A DNA stretch of 64,000 bases from Ignavibacteriota bacterium (GCA_016218085.1 JACREY010000017.1:1-64000); one strand, 5' to 3'; positions 1 through 10,136 are shown, numbered from the stretch's first letter. The notes: a model not told the origin generated them from the sequence alone. Translations and numbers: made by a program.

Positions 1-110
1 AAAAATCCCGTAGGGGTTTCCTGTTGAGCTTTTTGGGCAACCCCTACGGGGTTGTAATTTATTTTGTTGTTTTTCTATTAACAGGAAACCCGCTCTGCGG
101 GTTTAGAGCC
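1..110. repeat. Palindromic mosaic repeat at left edge
   Basis: The segment carries short G+C-rich palindromes in A+T-rich surroundings: CCCGTAGGGG near 7-17, CCCCTACGGGG at about 41-51, and CCCGCTCTGCGGG at about 88-100. Between them is TTTCTATTAACAGG (about 71-84), the same linker that recurs near 9975, 10125, 10195 and 11985. It is a member of the family clustered at 9.9-12.1 kb. No coding sequence is seen here. Confidence 0.7.
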
Positions 111-513
111 TTTATTTTTTTGATGCGGCTAAAGCCGGGATTTGATAACGAGAGGTTGGGAGAGCAATTATGAATTATGAATGCTGAATGATAAGAGCAA
201 GAGCGTATTGGGCGTTACCAAGCTGGAGCTTGGTAACGAGAGGTTGTAAGAGCAATTATGAATTATGAATGCTGAATTCTGAATTATGAATGATAAGTGC
301 AAGAGCTAAACAACGATACCAAGCCGAAAAACCCTGTCCCGCATTACTAAAAATTTATTTTACTTGCATACAAAATATTTTACTGTTATTTTAATGAAAA
401 AATAAACAACAAACTTATCGAATAGTCATTTCTACTCCGTTTTTCGTGGAATTCATTTTACGTTTAGATTTTATATAAAATATTATATTTTGCTTTATTA
501 AAGCGATTAACTT
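111..513. repeat. Non-coding gap with heptad repeats and a perfect palindrome
   Basis: Two 43-bp direct repeats (147-189 and 235-277, two mismatches) contain heptanucleotide tandem units of the type AATTATG. Between them is a perfect 10-bp-stem hairpin, GTTACCAAGC at 214-223 pairing with 228-237 around TGGA. A diverged version of this hairpin occurs at the right end of the window (about 63914-63936). From about 345 to 513 the sequence is plain A+T-rich and probably holds the promoter of the sugar transferase, but I could not pick a convincing one. No gene is seen. Confidence 0.7.
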
Positions 514-1923
514 TTGGGAAAAAAGCAATTTAAGACAGAGTTGTACATTCCGCTCCTGACAATTTTTTTCGATGTGGCGGCGATTATTTCCTCATTCATT
601 ATTTCATACTGGATAAGGTTTTATTCTCCTTTCACAAAAATCTTTCCCGTTACAAGCGGCATTCCAGGCATAGAGGGTTATTTGTATTTTATAATAGCCA
701 CTGTTCCCGTGTGGTTAATCGTTTTCCAGTCATTCAAGCTTTACAGGATTAACCGAGTGGTATTCATAATGGATGAGTTTTTTGTGATTATGAAAGGGGT
801 GACCACGTCCATTATTTTTGCGATTGGCATAATATTCTTTTTCAGGGAATTCCCCTATTCACGTCTGGTTTTTTTGCTAATATGGTTTAATGCTATAGTT
901 TTAATCACTGTTTCCAGATACATCCTGCTTAAATTCGAAAAGACTTTATACAATCACGAAATTGGGCTGAAAAACGTTGCAGTCATCGGCGAGAATGAAA
1001 TGGCAGATAAGATTTACGATAAATTTACAAAAGACAAATACGCAGGAATGAAAGTAGCGGGATATTTCTCGGAAAAATTTCCTGCGGATAATAAAAAAAT
1101 CTATCTCGGCAATTACGATTCCCTGCCGGCAAAAATCAGGGAACTGAACCTGAACAAAATTATTATTTCTCTTCCGGCGGCAGCGCACGATGACTTATAT
1201 AAAATTTTAAGATTATGTGAAGGGATAAATGTGGAGTTCATGCTCACGCCAGATTTCATCGAAGTGATGACAAGCAAGCTGAGGGTGGAGGAGGTAAACG
1301 GGATACCGTTTATGAAGATAAAATCCCTGCCGATGAACATCTGGAACAGGATGGTGAAAAGGATTTTCGATATAATATTTTCTTTTGTTTTTTTGTTGCT
1401 TACTTCGCCTTTGATGCTTATTTTAACGGTATTAGTCAAGGTTACTTCGAAGGGGCCTTTGTTCTATTCACAGGAGCGCATTGGGCTGGACGGAAAGAAA
1501 TTCAACATACTGAAATTCCGCTCAATGAAAATTGATGCTGAATCATCGGGTCCGCAGTTCGTATCAGTTAACGATGACAGGTACACTAAAATCGGTAAGC
1601 TGCTCAGGAAATTCAGTCTGGACGAACTGCCGCAGTTTTTAAACGTGCTGATAGGCGATATGAGCATAGTGGGACCGAGGCCTGAGAGGGAGTTTTTTAT
1701 AAACCAGATGAAGGATTCGATAGACAAGTATCTTGAGAGGCACCGCGTGAAGTGCGGAATTACGGGCTGGGCTCAGGTAAACGGGCTGAGGGGACCGCAG
1801 ACGCCGATTCAGACAAGAATAGATTACGATGTATATTATATTGAAAACTGGTCTCTGAGCTTTGATTTAAAAATTATCTTCAAGACATTTAAAGAACTGT
1901 TTTTTTCAAAGACTGCAATGTAG
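514..1923 (+). CDS. Undecaprenyl-phosphate sugar phosphotransferase (WcaJ/EpsE type)
   Basis: Polyisoprenyl-phosphate hexose-1-phosphate transferase, which transfers a sugar phosphate from a UDP-sugar to undecaprenyl phosphate as the first membrane step of surface polysaccharide synthesis. The N-terminal part has about four hydrophobic segments and a cytoplasmic CoA_binding_3-like domain (about residues 60-240). The C-terminal bacterial sugar transferase domain starts near residue 278 with a membrane-entry helix. It carries GPLFYSQERIG, ILKFRSM, SLDELPQFLNVL and DMSIVGPRPER, all hallmarks of the family. Length (469 aa) is usual. The start is TTG with no ATG alternative that keeps the first helix. 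The next two genes follow on the same strand with a 31-bp gap and then an overlap, so they are probably co-transcribed. The sugar donor cannot be told from sequence. Confidence 0.93.
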   Translation: MGKKQFKTELYIPLLTIFFDVAAIISSFIISYWIRFYSPFTKIFPVTSGIPGIEGYLYFIIATVPVWLIVFQSFKLYRINRVVFIMDEFFVIMKGVTTSIIFAIGIIFFFREFPYSRLVFLLIWFNAIVLITVSRYILLKFEKTLYNHEIGLKNVAVIGENEMADKIYDKFTKDKYAGMKVAGYFSEKFPADNKKIYLGNYDSLPAKIRELNLNKIIISLPAAAHDDLYKILRLCEGINVEFMLTPDFIEVMTSKLRVEEVNGIPFMKIKSLPMNIWNRMVKRIFDIIFSFVFLLLTSPLMLILTVLVKVTSKGPLFYSQERIGLDGKKFNILKFRSMKIDAESSGPQFVSVNDDRYTKIGKLLRKFSLDELPQFLNVLIGDMSIVGPRPEREFFINQMKDSIDKYLERHRVKCGITGWAQVNGLRGPQTPIQTRIDYDVYYIENWSLSFDLKIIFKTFKELFFSKTAM

Positions 1924-1954
1924 TTTTTGGAAACGACAAAAATAAAATAATATT

Positions 1955-2314
1955 TTGATAGCAGTAATTATTTTCTATTTGCATTTGATTTTTGCATGTT
2001 ATGTATTTGTAAAGACATTCCAGAGCGACGGAGTTGTTCTGGCTTTTCTGAACGTAGCTTTTGTTGTTGTAATGTTCACTGTTGGCTGGACAATTTCAGA
2101 CCTTGCAGTCGGTCTTTTCGTATCTGATGAGGGATACAGGATACTGATGCCACAGGGAAAAGCCCTGCTGACGATGATTAAGCTGACCGGATTTTACAGA
2201 CCGGAATCAGCCGAATACGCAAAGCTGCTTCCGAAAGATGCTATAGCGCTGGTATTCCTGAGCACAATTGAAATATTTTTTTACAGATTTTTCTTCAGAG
2301 AAGTTAAACATTGA
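1955..2314 (+). CDS. Small membrane protein of unknown function
   Basis: A 119-residue protein with three or four hydrophobic segments (about residues 1-20, 27-52 and 93-112) and a short polar stretch in the middle. I do not recognise a family. The start is TTG and the stop overlaps the next start by four bases (TTGA), which suggests translational coupling to the T9SS protein downstream. Its position between a polysaccharide-priming enzyme and a T9SS cargo hints at an envelope role, but that is inference only. Confidence 0.65.
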   Translation: MIAVIIFYLHLIFACYVFVKTFQSDGVVLAFLNVAFVVVMFTVGWTISDLAVGLFVSDEGYRILMPQGKALLTMIKLTGFYRPESAEYAKLLPKDAIALVFLSTIEIFFYRFFFREVKH

Positions 2315-4350
2315 TAAAAAGGTTAATATATTTCGCAGTCCTGATTGCCGCAGTGTCGGCGGCGCTTTCATTTTATCTTATGAAGCCGAAACAATCTTAC
2401 AACATAATACTTCAGTTCGTAGCGAGAAACGGATACGGCAACAATCTTTACATAGACAACATAAACTTCGGCAGGCGGGCTGAAAACGACCTTGCTGTAA
2501 CCTCAATTAATAATATTCCTAAGGACACGACATTTCTGAACAGTCTTTATGTATATAAAATCGCACCCAGGGTAAACGTCACAAACCTCGGATACACAGC
2601 GATAGCAAATGACACAATAATCATGACCGTGAATTCGGTTTCTTATACGAGCAAGGACACGGTAGGAGCAATAGCACCGGGCGAAACAAAGGTAATTGAA
2701 TTTGACAGCCTTACAATTACTCCCGGTATTTCATACGATATTATGGTATATGTAAATTCGATTGACTCGACTTCGAGAAACGATACTCTTAAACAGACAT
2801 CACTGTTTCTTGCAGGCGCATACAGGAATATACTTGTGGAGGAATTCACAAGCACTACTTCCCCTTCTTGCGCGGGAAATAATCCTTACCTTGATGCTTA
2901 TCTAAACGCCAACTTCCAGTATGTGTGCCCGGTGAAATATCATCTCGGTATTCCATATCCTGCGCTGGACTCGATGTTTTTTGCAGATTCGGTTCATCAG
3001 AAGCAGAGGGCAAATTATTATTTCGTATATGCAGTACCGAGCACATTTCTTGACGGAAAATCGAGACTGTCGCTTCCTTATTCGAATGACTCTAATATTT
3101 CGATTCCGTTTAATGAAAGATTCCTGACAGGTTCGCCTCTATCGGTTCAGGTAAGTGATGCAAGGCTTCCCGGGGACACTATACAGGCAACTATAACGGT
3201 GAATCTGCTGCACAATATTTCCTCGAATAATCTAAGGCTTCGAGTGTATGCTATCGAGAGATATAAGAAATACACAACGGCACCCGGCACTAACGGAGAA
3301 AAGGATTTTTACGATATATTCAGGGGAATGTACCCCGATTCGGCAGGAACGACGGTTAGCAATACTGCAGGAAGCTATACATACACATTCAAATACCACA
3401 GGGATTCGACCTGGACAGATTCATTGATTTACACTCTTGCATTCGTGCAGGATGATAACTCAAAGGAAGTCCTGAACTGCGGCAAGGGCAGGCAATATGC
3501 GGGATTAACGAAGAATTTAACTTTAGCAAAACCAAATACAGAAATACTCAGAAAAGCAGACATAGGAAAAAATAATTTCATACAACATTCCGGAAAGCCG
3601 TACAGGAATTCCGATACTCTAATAACGGGAAATTTTATTCTGGAAGGATTCGAGGGACCTTTCCCCCCGGCAGGCTGGACTATACTGAATCCCGATGTAG
3701 GATTTACATTTGAAAAGCTGCACGGATACAACGGACCGACATACGGCGGACTGAACTGCATAAAGATTCCCTTTTATGACTATCCGAATATCGGGGAGAA
3801 AGACACGCTGGTATCGGTAGAGCTTCAGGGTATAACTCCGGAAGACACGCTTTGGTTTGACTACGCATATGCACAGTACTTATCTAATTATGTGGACAGC
3901 CTGATAGTAAGTATTTCCACCGACGGCGGAACTGATTTCTACACAATATTTGCAGAAGGCGGGCATTACCTTGCGACTTCGCAGGCAACAACCCTATCTT
4001 TTGCACCGTCTTCATCTTCTCAATGGGTAACGGTTTATTATCCGATGAGTGCCATACTGCCGTCAAATCCCTTGCTGTCCGTACCGTCTTCATATAAGCT
4101 GTTCCAGAATTATCCGAATCCTTTCAATCCGAAGACGACAATAAAATTCGATTTGCCTCACAATGTATTTGTCACGATAAAAATCTACGACCTGCTGGGC
4201 AGGGAAATAAAAACTCTTGTAAACAGGCATATGACCGCAGGGCAGAAGACGGTAGATTTCCAGCCGGAAAGTCTTGCTTCGGGGATTTACTTCTACAGAA
4301 TAATTGCAGGTGATTTTAAGGAAGTAAAAAGAATGGTGTATATAAAATAA
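2311..4350 (+). CDS. T9SS-sorted Omp28-like surface protein
   Basis: A secreted 679-residue protein. It has an N-terminal hydrophobic signal segment (residues 4-24), then Ig-like beta strands. An Omp28-like thioredoxin-fold domain begins at about residue 172 (ILVEEFTSTTSPSCAG), followed by a choice-of-anchor J-like region with EGFEGPFPPAGWT (about residues 449-461). The C-terminus is a type A T9SS sorting domain with FQNYPNPFNPKT, YDLLGREI and SGIYFYR. In the Omp28-like domain only one Cys is present where relatives often have two, so a redox role is doubtful. The start is TTG inside the previous stop (coupled). The stop lies 2 bp from the stop of the convergent MarR gene. Expected at the cell surface or released. 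Confidence 0.85.
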   Translation: MIKRLIYFAVLIAAVSAALSFYLMKPKQSYNIILQFVARNGYGNNLYIDNINFGRRAENDLAVTSINNIPKDTTFLNSLYVYKIAPRVNVTNLGYTAIANDTIIMTVNSVSYTSKDTVGAIAPGETKVIEFDSLTITPGISYDIMVYVNSIDSTSRNDTLKQTSLFLAGAYRNILVEEFTSTTSPSCAGNNPYLDAYLNANFQYVCPVKYHLGIPYPALDSMFFADSVHQKQRANYYFVYAVPSTFLDGKSRLSLPYSNDSNISIPFNERFLTGSPLSVQVSDARLPGDTIQATITVNLLHNISSNNLRLRVYAIERYKKYTTAPGTNGEKDFYDIFRGMYPDSAGTTVSNTAGSYTYTFKYHRDSTWTDSLIYTLAFVQDDNSKEVLNCGKGRQYAGLTKNLTLAKPNTEILRKADIGKNNFIQHSGKPYRNSDTLITGNFILEGFEGPFPPAGWTILNPDVGFTFEKLHGYNGPTYGGLNCIKIPFYDYPNIGEKDTLVSVELQGITPEDTLWFDYAYAQYLSNYVDSLIVSISTDGGTDFYTIFAEGGHYLATSQATTLSFAPSSSSQWVTVYYPMSAILPSNPLLSVPSSYKLFQNYPNPFNPKTTIKFDLPHNVFVTIKIYDLLGREIKTLVNRHMTAGQKTVDFQPESLASGIYFYRIIAGDFKEVKRMVYIK

Positions 4351-4352
4351 GT

Positions 4353-4766
4353 TTACCCTAAAACTTCATTCACTTTAATCAAAGACGATATCAATGTTTC
4401 AAGTTCGGTTTTGGAAAGATTCTTTAATATTTTATGCTCGCATTCCTGAAGACTTTTATTGATTTTTTTGTGCGCTGTGATTCCTTTTTTTGAAAGTGTA
4501 ATATTCGTCACTCTTCTGTCGCCGCCTGTTTTCACTTCATCCAAAAAGCCGCTCTTCATCAGTTTTTCAATCACCCTGCTTCCTCGCGATACTGAAAGTC
4601 CCATTTTCCGGGATAACACTTTGCACGGGACAATTACGCCGGGCTCTATAGAAATCAATCCTTTAAATTCGGCGGGAGAGATATTAAGTTCTTCCCTGAT
4701 TTTTTCTTCCCTGGAGCAACAATTCGATTTGAGATTAAATATTACATCAATTAAATTTTTATTCAT
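4353..4766 (-). CDS. MarR-family transcriptional regulator
   Basis: A 137-residue winged-helix DNA-binding regulator. The recognition region is at about residues 50-95 (VLSRKMGLSVSRGSRVIEKL, then GDRRVTNITLSKKG, the wing and beta hairpin typical of MarR proteins). A vicinal Cys pair lies near residue 17 (NCCSREE), which could act as a redox or metal sensor but is not diagnostic. The ligand is unknown. An inverted repeat TTGTTA-T-TAACAA sits 19 bp upstream of the start and is a likely autoregulatory operator. It is convergent with the T9SS gene (2-bp gap) and runs in the same direction as the metallophosphoesterase upstream. Confidence 0.88.
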   Translation of the reverse strand: MNKNLIDVIFNLKSNCCSREEKIREELNISPAEFKGLISIEPGVIVPCKVLSRKMGLSVSRGSRVIEKLMKSGFLDEVKTGGDRRVTNITLSKKGITAHKKINKSLQECEHKILKNLSKTELETLISSLIKVNEVLG

Positions 4767-4784
4767 GCCTGTTATTTTTATTAC

Positions 4785-4797
4785 TTGTTATTAACAA
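4785..4797. promoter_or_regulatory. Candidate MarR operator
   Basis: Perfect inverted repeat TTGTTA-T-TAACAA, centred about 25 bp upstream of the MarR start codon. MarR-family proteins usually bind short palindromes that overlap their own promoters, so autoregulation is a reasonable inference. No binding data. Confidence 0.4.
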
Positions 4798-4846
4798 CTT
4801 ATCAGAAAAAAATAATTTTAGCAATATAATTATTTTTCAATTACGT

Positions 4847-6115
4847 TTAAACCAGCCTGATTTGTGTAATTTCGGGAGGGCAGTTCAGCCGCATCGGGAA
4901 TCCTACCGTGCCAATCCCTCTTGACACATACATATTGGTATCACCACCGGTGTAAACTCCGCTAATGTAATTGCTTATGGATGCCGCTATTGAGAGATTC
5001 ACATTTCCGAATTTAGCAAATACAATCTGTCCGCCGTGAGTATGTCCGCTTAGCACAAGGTCTATTTTTTTATCCAGTATTCTGTCAAATACATAAGGCT
5101 TATGGCAAAGAAGTATTTTCGGAAGTCTGTTAAATCTATAATCTGTTTTTTCAATTGTTTCATTAAGGTAATTAACAATAATATTATTCTTTTTTGCACC
5201 GCTGTCAGGAATATCTTCAAGACCCATCAGGCAGATTTCCTTTTCTTTTATTTTAATGAAAGCAGATTCATTGCGAAGCATTTTAATCGGACTTTCATTA
5301 GCAAGGGCTTTGTAAATATATTCGTAGTCGTGAAAATAATCGTGATTTCCAAGAGTGCTGTAAACTCCGTACTTTGCTTTTAAGTCTCTGAATGCATTTG
5401 TGAAAGGATGTATTTCGGATTTAAGGGAATTTGTCAGGTCACCAGGTATTAATATCAAATCCGAATTCAGGCTGTTAACAACTTGGCAATATTCTTTCAT
5501 CATATCCTCATCCATGAACGGTCCGCTGTGAATATCGCTGAAAAGCGTGATGGTGGTTCCTTTAAGCTCATCAGGCAGGTTGTATATTTTGATATCGGAA
5601 TAAGTTATTTCGTACCTGTCCTTGCCGATTACTCCCATTCCCGCGCCGATAAATGCATAGCCCGATACGACTGCGGCACTTGTGGTTAAGAATGCCCTTC
5701 TGGATTTATCGTACTGTATAACTGATTTCTTCGTTTTCAGACTTGCGATTTTTTCCCTGACTGTTTTAAACCTTTTCAGGACAAAAACGGGGATATTTAT
5801 TATAAGCTTAATGACTTTTCCCGCAAGTATATAGATGCTGATAAAAAATACAGAGCTCTGAAAAACAAAAAACGGGAGGATGTAAATATTAAAGAGCCAT
5901 TTAGGCATAAGGGAAAAATCTATCTGGCGGAATATCATCCAGACAAAGGGAATATTAAAAACAACAAAAGGTATGATTGTTATAAGGTTTGTGAAAGCTT
6001 TCTTCACACTTCTTTTCTTTAAAAACCTCCTGAACTGGTAAAAAGACAGCGACTGCAGTGCGAAAATCACCGAAAATACGATTAAGAAGAATTTTATCCT
6101 TTCAAAGGAATTCAT
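4847..6115 (-). CDS. Membrane-anchored metallophosphoesterase (YkuE-like)
   Basis: A 422-residue protein. About four hydrophobic segments in the first 115 residues are followed by a basic linker and a twin-arginine-like stretch (SRRAFLTTSAAVVSG, about residues 137-152). The C-terminal calcineurin-like phosphoesterase domain has all metal-binding motifs: FSDIHSG, PGDLTNS, GNHDYF, CHKPY and GHTHGGQI. Relatives are predicted exported phosphohydrolases (YkuE/YaeI group), some acting on lipid pyrophosphates, but the substrate here is unknown. The combination of membrane segments with an internal Tat-like motif is common in this subgroup. It is divergent from uvrA with 88 bp between them. Confidence 0.9.
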   Translation of the reverse strand: MNSFERIKFFLIVFSVIFALQSLSFYQFRRFLKKRSVKKAFTNLITIIPFVVFNIPFVWMIFRQIDFSLMPKWLFNIYILPFFVFQSSVFFISIYILAGKVIKLIINIPVFVLKRFKTVREKIASLKTKKSVIQYDKSRRAFLTTSAAVVSGYAFIGAGMGVIGKDRYEITYSDIKIYNLPDELKGTTITLFSDIHSGPFMDEDMMKEYCQVVNSLNSDLILIPGDLTNSLKSEIHPFTNAFRDLKAKYGVYSTLGNHDYFHDYEYIYKALANESPIKMLRNESAFIKIKEKEICLMGLEDIPDSGAKKNNIIVNYLNETIEKTDYRFNRLPKILLCHKPYVFDRILDKKIDLVLSGHTHGGQIVFAKFGNVNLSIAASISNYISGVYTGGDTNMYVSRGIGTVGFPMRLNCPPEITQIRLV

Positions 6116-6203
6116 TAAATAAGATTTCTTTTAAACTTCAAATTATTGGTTATAATGTTTAACTTAAATGTTAAAATTTTTATATCTGTAATTCATAACA
6201 AAA

Positions 6204-9050
6204 TTGGGAAGAAAAAAGTCAAATACAAGCCCTGACCCGAGAGATTACATAGTAATACGCGGAGCCAGGGTGAATAACCTGAAAAATATCGACCTTGATA
6301 TACCAAAATACAAGCTTGTTGTTTTCACGGGAGTAAGCGGTTCGGGAAAATCTTCAATTGTTTTCGACACAATTTATGCTGAAGGTCAGCGAAGGTATGT
6401 GGAGAGTTTGTCATCATATGCGAGGCAGTTTCTGGAAAGAATGAACAAGCCGGATGTTGAATTTATGTCAGGGCTTGCTCCCTCGATGGCAATCGAGCAG
6501 AAGGCGGTTGCCAAGACAGGGCGCTCGACTGTCGGAACATCGACTGAAATTTATGATTACCTCAGACTGCTTTATGCAAGAATCGGAGATACATACTCCC
6601 CCGTCAGCAATAAATTAGTTAAAAAAGATTATCCTGCATCCATCATAAAAGAACTTGCATTGAAGCAAGCAGGAAAGCTTTATATTTACTGCACGCTCAG
6701 AATTCCGGTTGAGGAGAAGATTTCGAAGAAACTTGCAGAGCTGAAATCGAAGGGGTTTTATAAAATACTTATTAAAGACGAGGTCTTCGACCTGAACGAT
6801 ATCAGCGAAAAGGAAATCCAGAAAAAAATCGAAACTGAAAATGATATTTATATACTGAACTCAGTAATAGACCGCTTTACATTCGACGACTCTGACCCGG
6901 AATCAATCACGCGAATGAACGACTCGCTTGAGATGGCTTTCAAAGAAGGCGGAGGATACCTGACGGTAAGAGTTTACAAAGGTGACACTTTTGAAGATAC
7001 GTTATACAGCCGGCACTTCGAGCTGGACGGAATAAGATTCGAAGAGCCCGAGCCGAGATTTTTCTCATTCAATAATCCTTACGGCGCCTGTGAAAAATGC
7101 CAGGGTTTCGGCAAGACAATGGATATAGATATGGATATTGTGATACCGGATAAAAGAAAATCACTTGTGGAAAATGCGATAAATGTTTTTTCCACACCGA
7201 AGCACTCAAAGCACTATTCGGATTTAATCCGTGAAGCACCCGAAAACGGCGTGGATATTTATATTCCGTTTCAGGACTTAAGCGAGAAGGATAGGAATTT
7301 TGTATTCAACGGGAATAAAAGATACATCGGCATATATAAGTTTTTCAGATATATCGAAAAAGAGGCGTCCTACAAACTGCATTACAGGATACTGCTGAAC
7401 CGCTACAGGGCTTACACAACCTGCAGTTCCTGCGGCGGCTCGAGGCTGAGAAAAGAAGCGCTTTATGTAAAGATAAGCGATAAGAATATCTTCGAAGTAG
7501 TAAGGATGAAAATAGAAGAAGCTTATGAATTCTTTTTAAACCTGAAGCCCGATGATTACAAAAAGAAAATTTCGGAAAGGATACTCGAAGAAATTATTTC
7601 ACGCCTGAAATATCTTAACGATGTTGGCTTGACTTATCTGACACTGGACAGGATTTCGAATACGCTTTCGGGCGGTGAGGCGCAGAGGATTAACCTTTCT
7701 ACATCGCTGGGTTCATCGCTGGTGGGCTCGATATATGTACTCGATGAGCCGACAATCGGCTTGCATCCCCGCGATAATGAGAAGCTGATTAACATTATGA
7801 AATCACTTCGCGACATAGGAAACACAGTGCTAGTCGTAGAGCACGATGCTGAAATGATGAAGGAGGCGGATGAGATTATAGATATAGGTCCGCTCGCGGG
7901 AGAACAGGGCGGCAAGGTAATTTTTCAGGGAAGCTACAACCGGATTTTAAAACATAAAACTTCTTTAACGGGAAAATATTTAAGCGGAAGGGAGAAAATC
8001 TCCCCTCCTGAAGAAACAAGAACAATTACATCTGAAACAAAATTTGTAAATATATACGGAGCGCGTGAAAATAATCTCAAGAACGTAAATGTAAGTTTTC
8101 CTTTAAAACAATTCGTCTGCATTACAGGAGTGAGCGGCTCGGGAAAATCTACACTCGTGCAAAGCATTATATATGCGGGCTTAAAGAAAAAGCTGGACGG
8201 ATTTTACACGGGAAAAATCGGCGACTACAATAAAATAGAAGGTGCAGAGTATATAGACGCAGTGGAGCTTGTTGACCAGAGTCCGATTGGCAAGACATCC
8301 CGCAGCAATCCCGTAACATACATAAAGGCATTCGATGAAATCCGCGATACATTCGCTTCTACGAATTATGCAAAGCGGAAACATCTTTCAGGAGGATATT
8401 TTTCTTTCAATGTGCCCGGCGGAAGGTGCGAAACCTGCGAAGGCACGGGAGTGATAAAAGTCGAGATGCAGTTCATGGCAGATATTTATCTCGAGTGCGA
8501 GGTTTGCCGCGGCAAGAGATATAAAATGGAGACGCTCGAAGTAAACGTGAAAGGGGCAGACGGAACAGGCAAGAATATTTATGAGGTTCTTGAAATGACC
8601 GTAAACGAAGCTATACAATTTTTCAAGCCGTATCCGAAAATTATCAGAAAGCTGAAAGTGCTCGGTGATGTGGGGCTGGGATATATCAAGCTCGGGCAAT
8701 CCGGCACAACACTTTCAGGTGGTGAATCCCAGCGCGTGAAGCTTGCGTATTACCTTACGTTCCAATCGGAAAACAGCAACAAGCTTTTTATATTCGATGA
8801 GCCGACAACGGGACTGCATTATTACGACATATCGAAACTTCTTAAATGCTTCGATGCGCTGATTCAGAAGGGAAATTCGATAGTGGTAATCGAGCATAAC
8901 CTCGAAGTAATCAAGTGTGCGGATTACATAATTGATTTAGGTCCCGACTGCGGCGACAAAGGCGGCGAAGTGGTCGCCAGCGGCACCCCTGAGGAAATAA
9001 TAAAATCAGTAAGGTCGTTTACTGGGAAGTATTTGAAGGGGGTGAGGTAA
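6204..9050 (+). CDS. uvrA: Excinuclease ABC subunit A (UvrA)
   Basis: DNA damage-recognition ATPase of nucleotide excision repair, loading UvrB at lesions. The 948-residue length is standard. Two ABC modules are complete: Walker [10 protein letters not shown] (about residue 43) and GVSGSGKST (about 641); signatures LSGGEAQRI (about 487) and LSGGESQRV (about 836); Walker [11 protein letters not shown] and [10 protein letters not shown]. Zinc-binding cysteine pairs are seen at CEKCQG/CSSCGG and [14 protein letters not shown]. The start codon is TTG and no nearby ATG preserves the N-terminal strand ([13 protein letters not shown]). It is a single-gene unit. Its stop lies 2 bp from the stop of the convergent Gp37/Gp68-type gene. 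Confidence 0.97.
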   Translation: MGRKKSNTSPDPRDYIVIRGARVNNLKNIDLDIPKYKLVVFTGVSGSGKSSIVFDTIYAEGQRRYVESLSSYARQFLERMNKPDVEFMSGLAPSMAIEQKAVAKTGRSTVGTSTEIYDYLRLLYARIGDTYSPVSNKLVKKDYPASIIKELALKQAGKLYIYCTLRIPVEEKISKKLAELKSKGFYKILIKDEVFDLNDISEKEIQKKIETENDIYILNSVIDRFTFDDSDPESITRMNDSLEMAFKEGGGYLTVRVYKGDTFEDTLYSRHFELDGIRFEEPEPRFFSFNNPYGACEKCQGFGKTMDIDMDIVIPDKRKSLVENAINVFSTPKHSKHYSDLIREAPENGVDIYIPFQDLSEKDRNFVFNGNKRYIGIYKFFRYIEKEASYKLHYRILLNRYRAYTTCSSCGGSRLRKEALYVKISDKNIFEVVRMKIEEAYEFFLNLKPDDYKKKISERILEEIISRLKYLNDVGLTYLTLDRISNTLSGGEAQRINLSTSLGSSLVGSIYVLDEPTIGLHPRDNEKLINIMKSLRDIGNTVLVVEHDAEMMKEADEIIDIGPLAGEQGGKVIFQGSYNRILKHKTSLTGKYLSGREKISPPEETRTITSETKFVNIYGARENNLKNVNVSFPLKQFVCITGVSGSGKSTLVQSIIYAGLKKKLDGFYTGKIGDYNKIEGAEYIDAVELVDQSPIGKTSRSNPVTYIKAFDEIRDTFASTNYAKRKHLSGGYFSFNVPGGRCETCEGTGVIKVEMQFMADIYLECEVCRGKRYKMETLEVNVKGADGTGKNIYEVLEMTVNEAIQFFKPYPKIIRKLKVLGDVGLGYIKLGQSGTTLSGGESQRVKLAYYLTFQSENSNKLFIFDEPTTGLHYYDISKLLKCFDALIQKGNSIVVIEHNLEVIKCADYIIDLGPDCGDKGGEVVASGTPEEIIKSVRSFTGKYLKGVR

Positions 9051-9052
9051 GA

Positions 9053-9763
9053 TTACGCAACATTCGGCATTTCGTCGTAGGTTCTGCCGTTGAGTTCTCT
9101 GCCGTTTGCTTTTTTATTCATTCCGCCCCACTGTTTAAAGAAGAAAGCGACATTATTTTTTTCGCATTGTTTGTGAATATCTTCCACCCAGTCTTTTTCT
9201 ATTTTTCTGGATTTTCTTCCCGACTCACCGCCAACAATAACCCAATCGATTTTTTTCAGTTTTAATTTTGGTAAAGGACCAAGAAGAGGTTCGAGTGAAA
9301 GGAATTTTATTTTTGCATTTGTTTTGACAAGGTTATCTATTCTGTGTTGAACTTTTTCATCTTCCACAGAAACACCCATCCAGATATTATCTGTCCAGTT
9401 TAGAAATGGCGAAAGCTCTTCGAGCCTCTCCGCTCTTTTGGTAAGTACCTGAAAAATGTGCTGAGGACAATCGCTCATTACCTTAAAAACCTTTTGGATA
9501 AATTCCAGCGGAATTTTTTCGTGAAATAAATCGCTCATACTGTTTACAAATATCTTATGCGGTTTTCTGAGTCGTTTTGGAAAGTCGAGAACATCGGGAT
9601 GAAGAGTTAGCTTGAATCCGTTTTTGTATTTATCGATACCCATACCCTTTAATCTTTTCGAAAAAGATTCGGCATAGCAATTCTTGCATCCGGCAGAGAC
9701 TTTATTGCATCCCGTAGTCGGATTCCAGGTTACTTCAGTCCATTCGATTTTGGAGAGAGGCAT
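9053..9763 (-). CDS. Phage Gp37/Gp68 (DUF5131) family protein
   Basis: A 236-residue protein with the family hallmarks: IEWTEVTWNPTTGC at the N-terminus, a cysteine cluster C19-x6-C26-x2-C29, then KIFVNSMSDLFHEKIP, QVLTKRAERL, WMGVSVEDE, FLSLEPLLGP, WVIVGGESG and FFFKQWGG. The family was first named from phage proteins and is scattered through bacteria, archaea and mobile elements. The N-terminal cysteines and the predicted barrel resemble a radical-SAM-like fold, but the biochemical role is not established. The gene borders the repeat-rich accessory stretch on its right, which fits an acquired gene. It has an ATG start with no clear ribosome-binding site. Confidence 0.88.
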   Translation of the reverse strand: MPLSKIEWTEVTWNPTTGCNKVSAGCKNCYAESFSKRLKGMGIDKYKNGFKLTLHPDVLDFPKRLRKPHKIFVNSMSDLFHEKIPLEFIQKVFKVMSDCPQHIFQVLTKRAERLEELSPFLNWTDNIWMGVSVEDEKVQHRIDNLVKTNAKIKFLSLEPLLGPLPKLKLKKIDWVIVGGESGRKSRKIEKDWVEDIHKQCEKNNVAFFFKQWGGMNKKANGRELNGRTYDEMPNVA

Positions 9764-9883
9764 GTTATTTCATTTATACAAAAATATGAATAACAAAATG
9801 AATTTACAATAAAATATTTGATATTCGATTCTTGCTTCGACGGATGGGTCGGGTGGATGGAGGTGATTATTTTCTGCTACAAT

Positions 9884-9988
9884 CAGGTCGCTCCTACGGA
9901 GCTAAAATATTTATGAGGTTCACTTTGCTACAAACAGGCAACTCCTACGGAGTTGAAAAAGAAAAGAATTCTATTTCTATTAACAGGT
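9884..9988. repeat. 105-bp repeat unit, copy 1
   Basis: Starts at CAGGTCGCTCCTACGGAG and ends at TTTCTATTAACAGGT. It holds two 13-14 bp palindromes with TACGG cores. Copy 2 is at 10032-10136 and a partial copy is at 11890-11941. Confidence 0.85.
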
Positions 9989-10031
9989 TGCCCCGATGGG
10001 GCAAGAGCTGCGGGAAATATATTTTTCCAAA

Positions 10032-10136
10032 CAGGTCGCTCCTACGGAGCTAAAATATCTATGAGGTTCATTTTGCTACAAACAGGAGACTCCTACGGAG
10101 TTGAAAAAGAAAAGAATTCTATTTCTATTAACAGGT
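10032..10136. repeat. 105-bp repeat unit, copy 2
   Basis: Near-identical to the unit at 9884-9988. Its left flank (from about 9998, GGGGCAAGAGCTGCGGGAAA) also matches the flank of the partial copy near 11858, so the repeated block extends about 84 bp in that comparison with roughly six mismatches. Confidence 0.85.

Noticed and set aside
9884-10136. CRISPR-like direct repeats
   Set aside because: Repeats are palindromic modules of unequal spacing with conserved linkers, not uniform repeats with unique spacers, and no cas gene is present.
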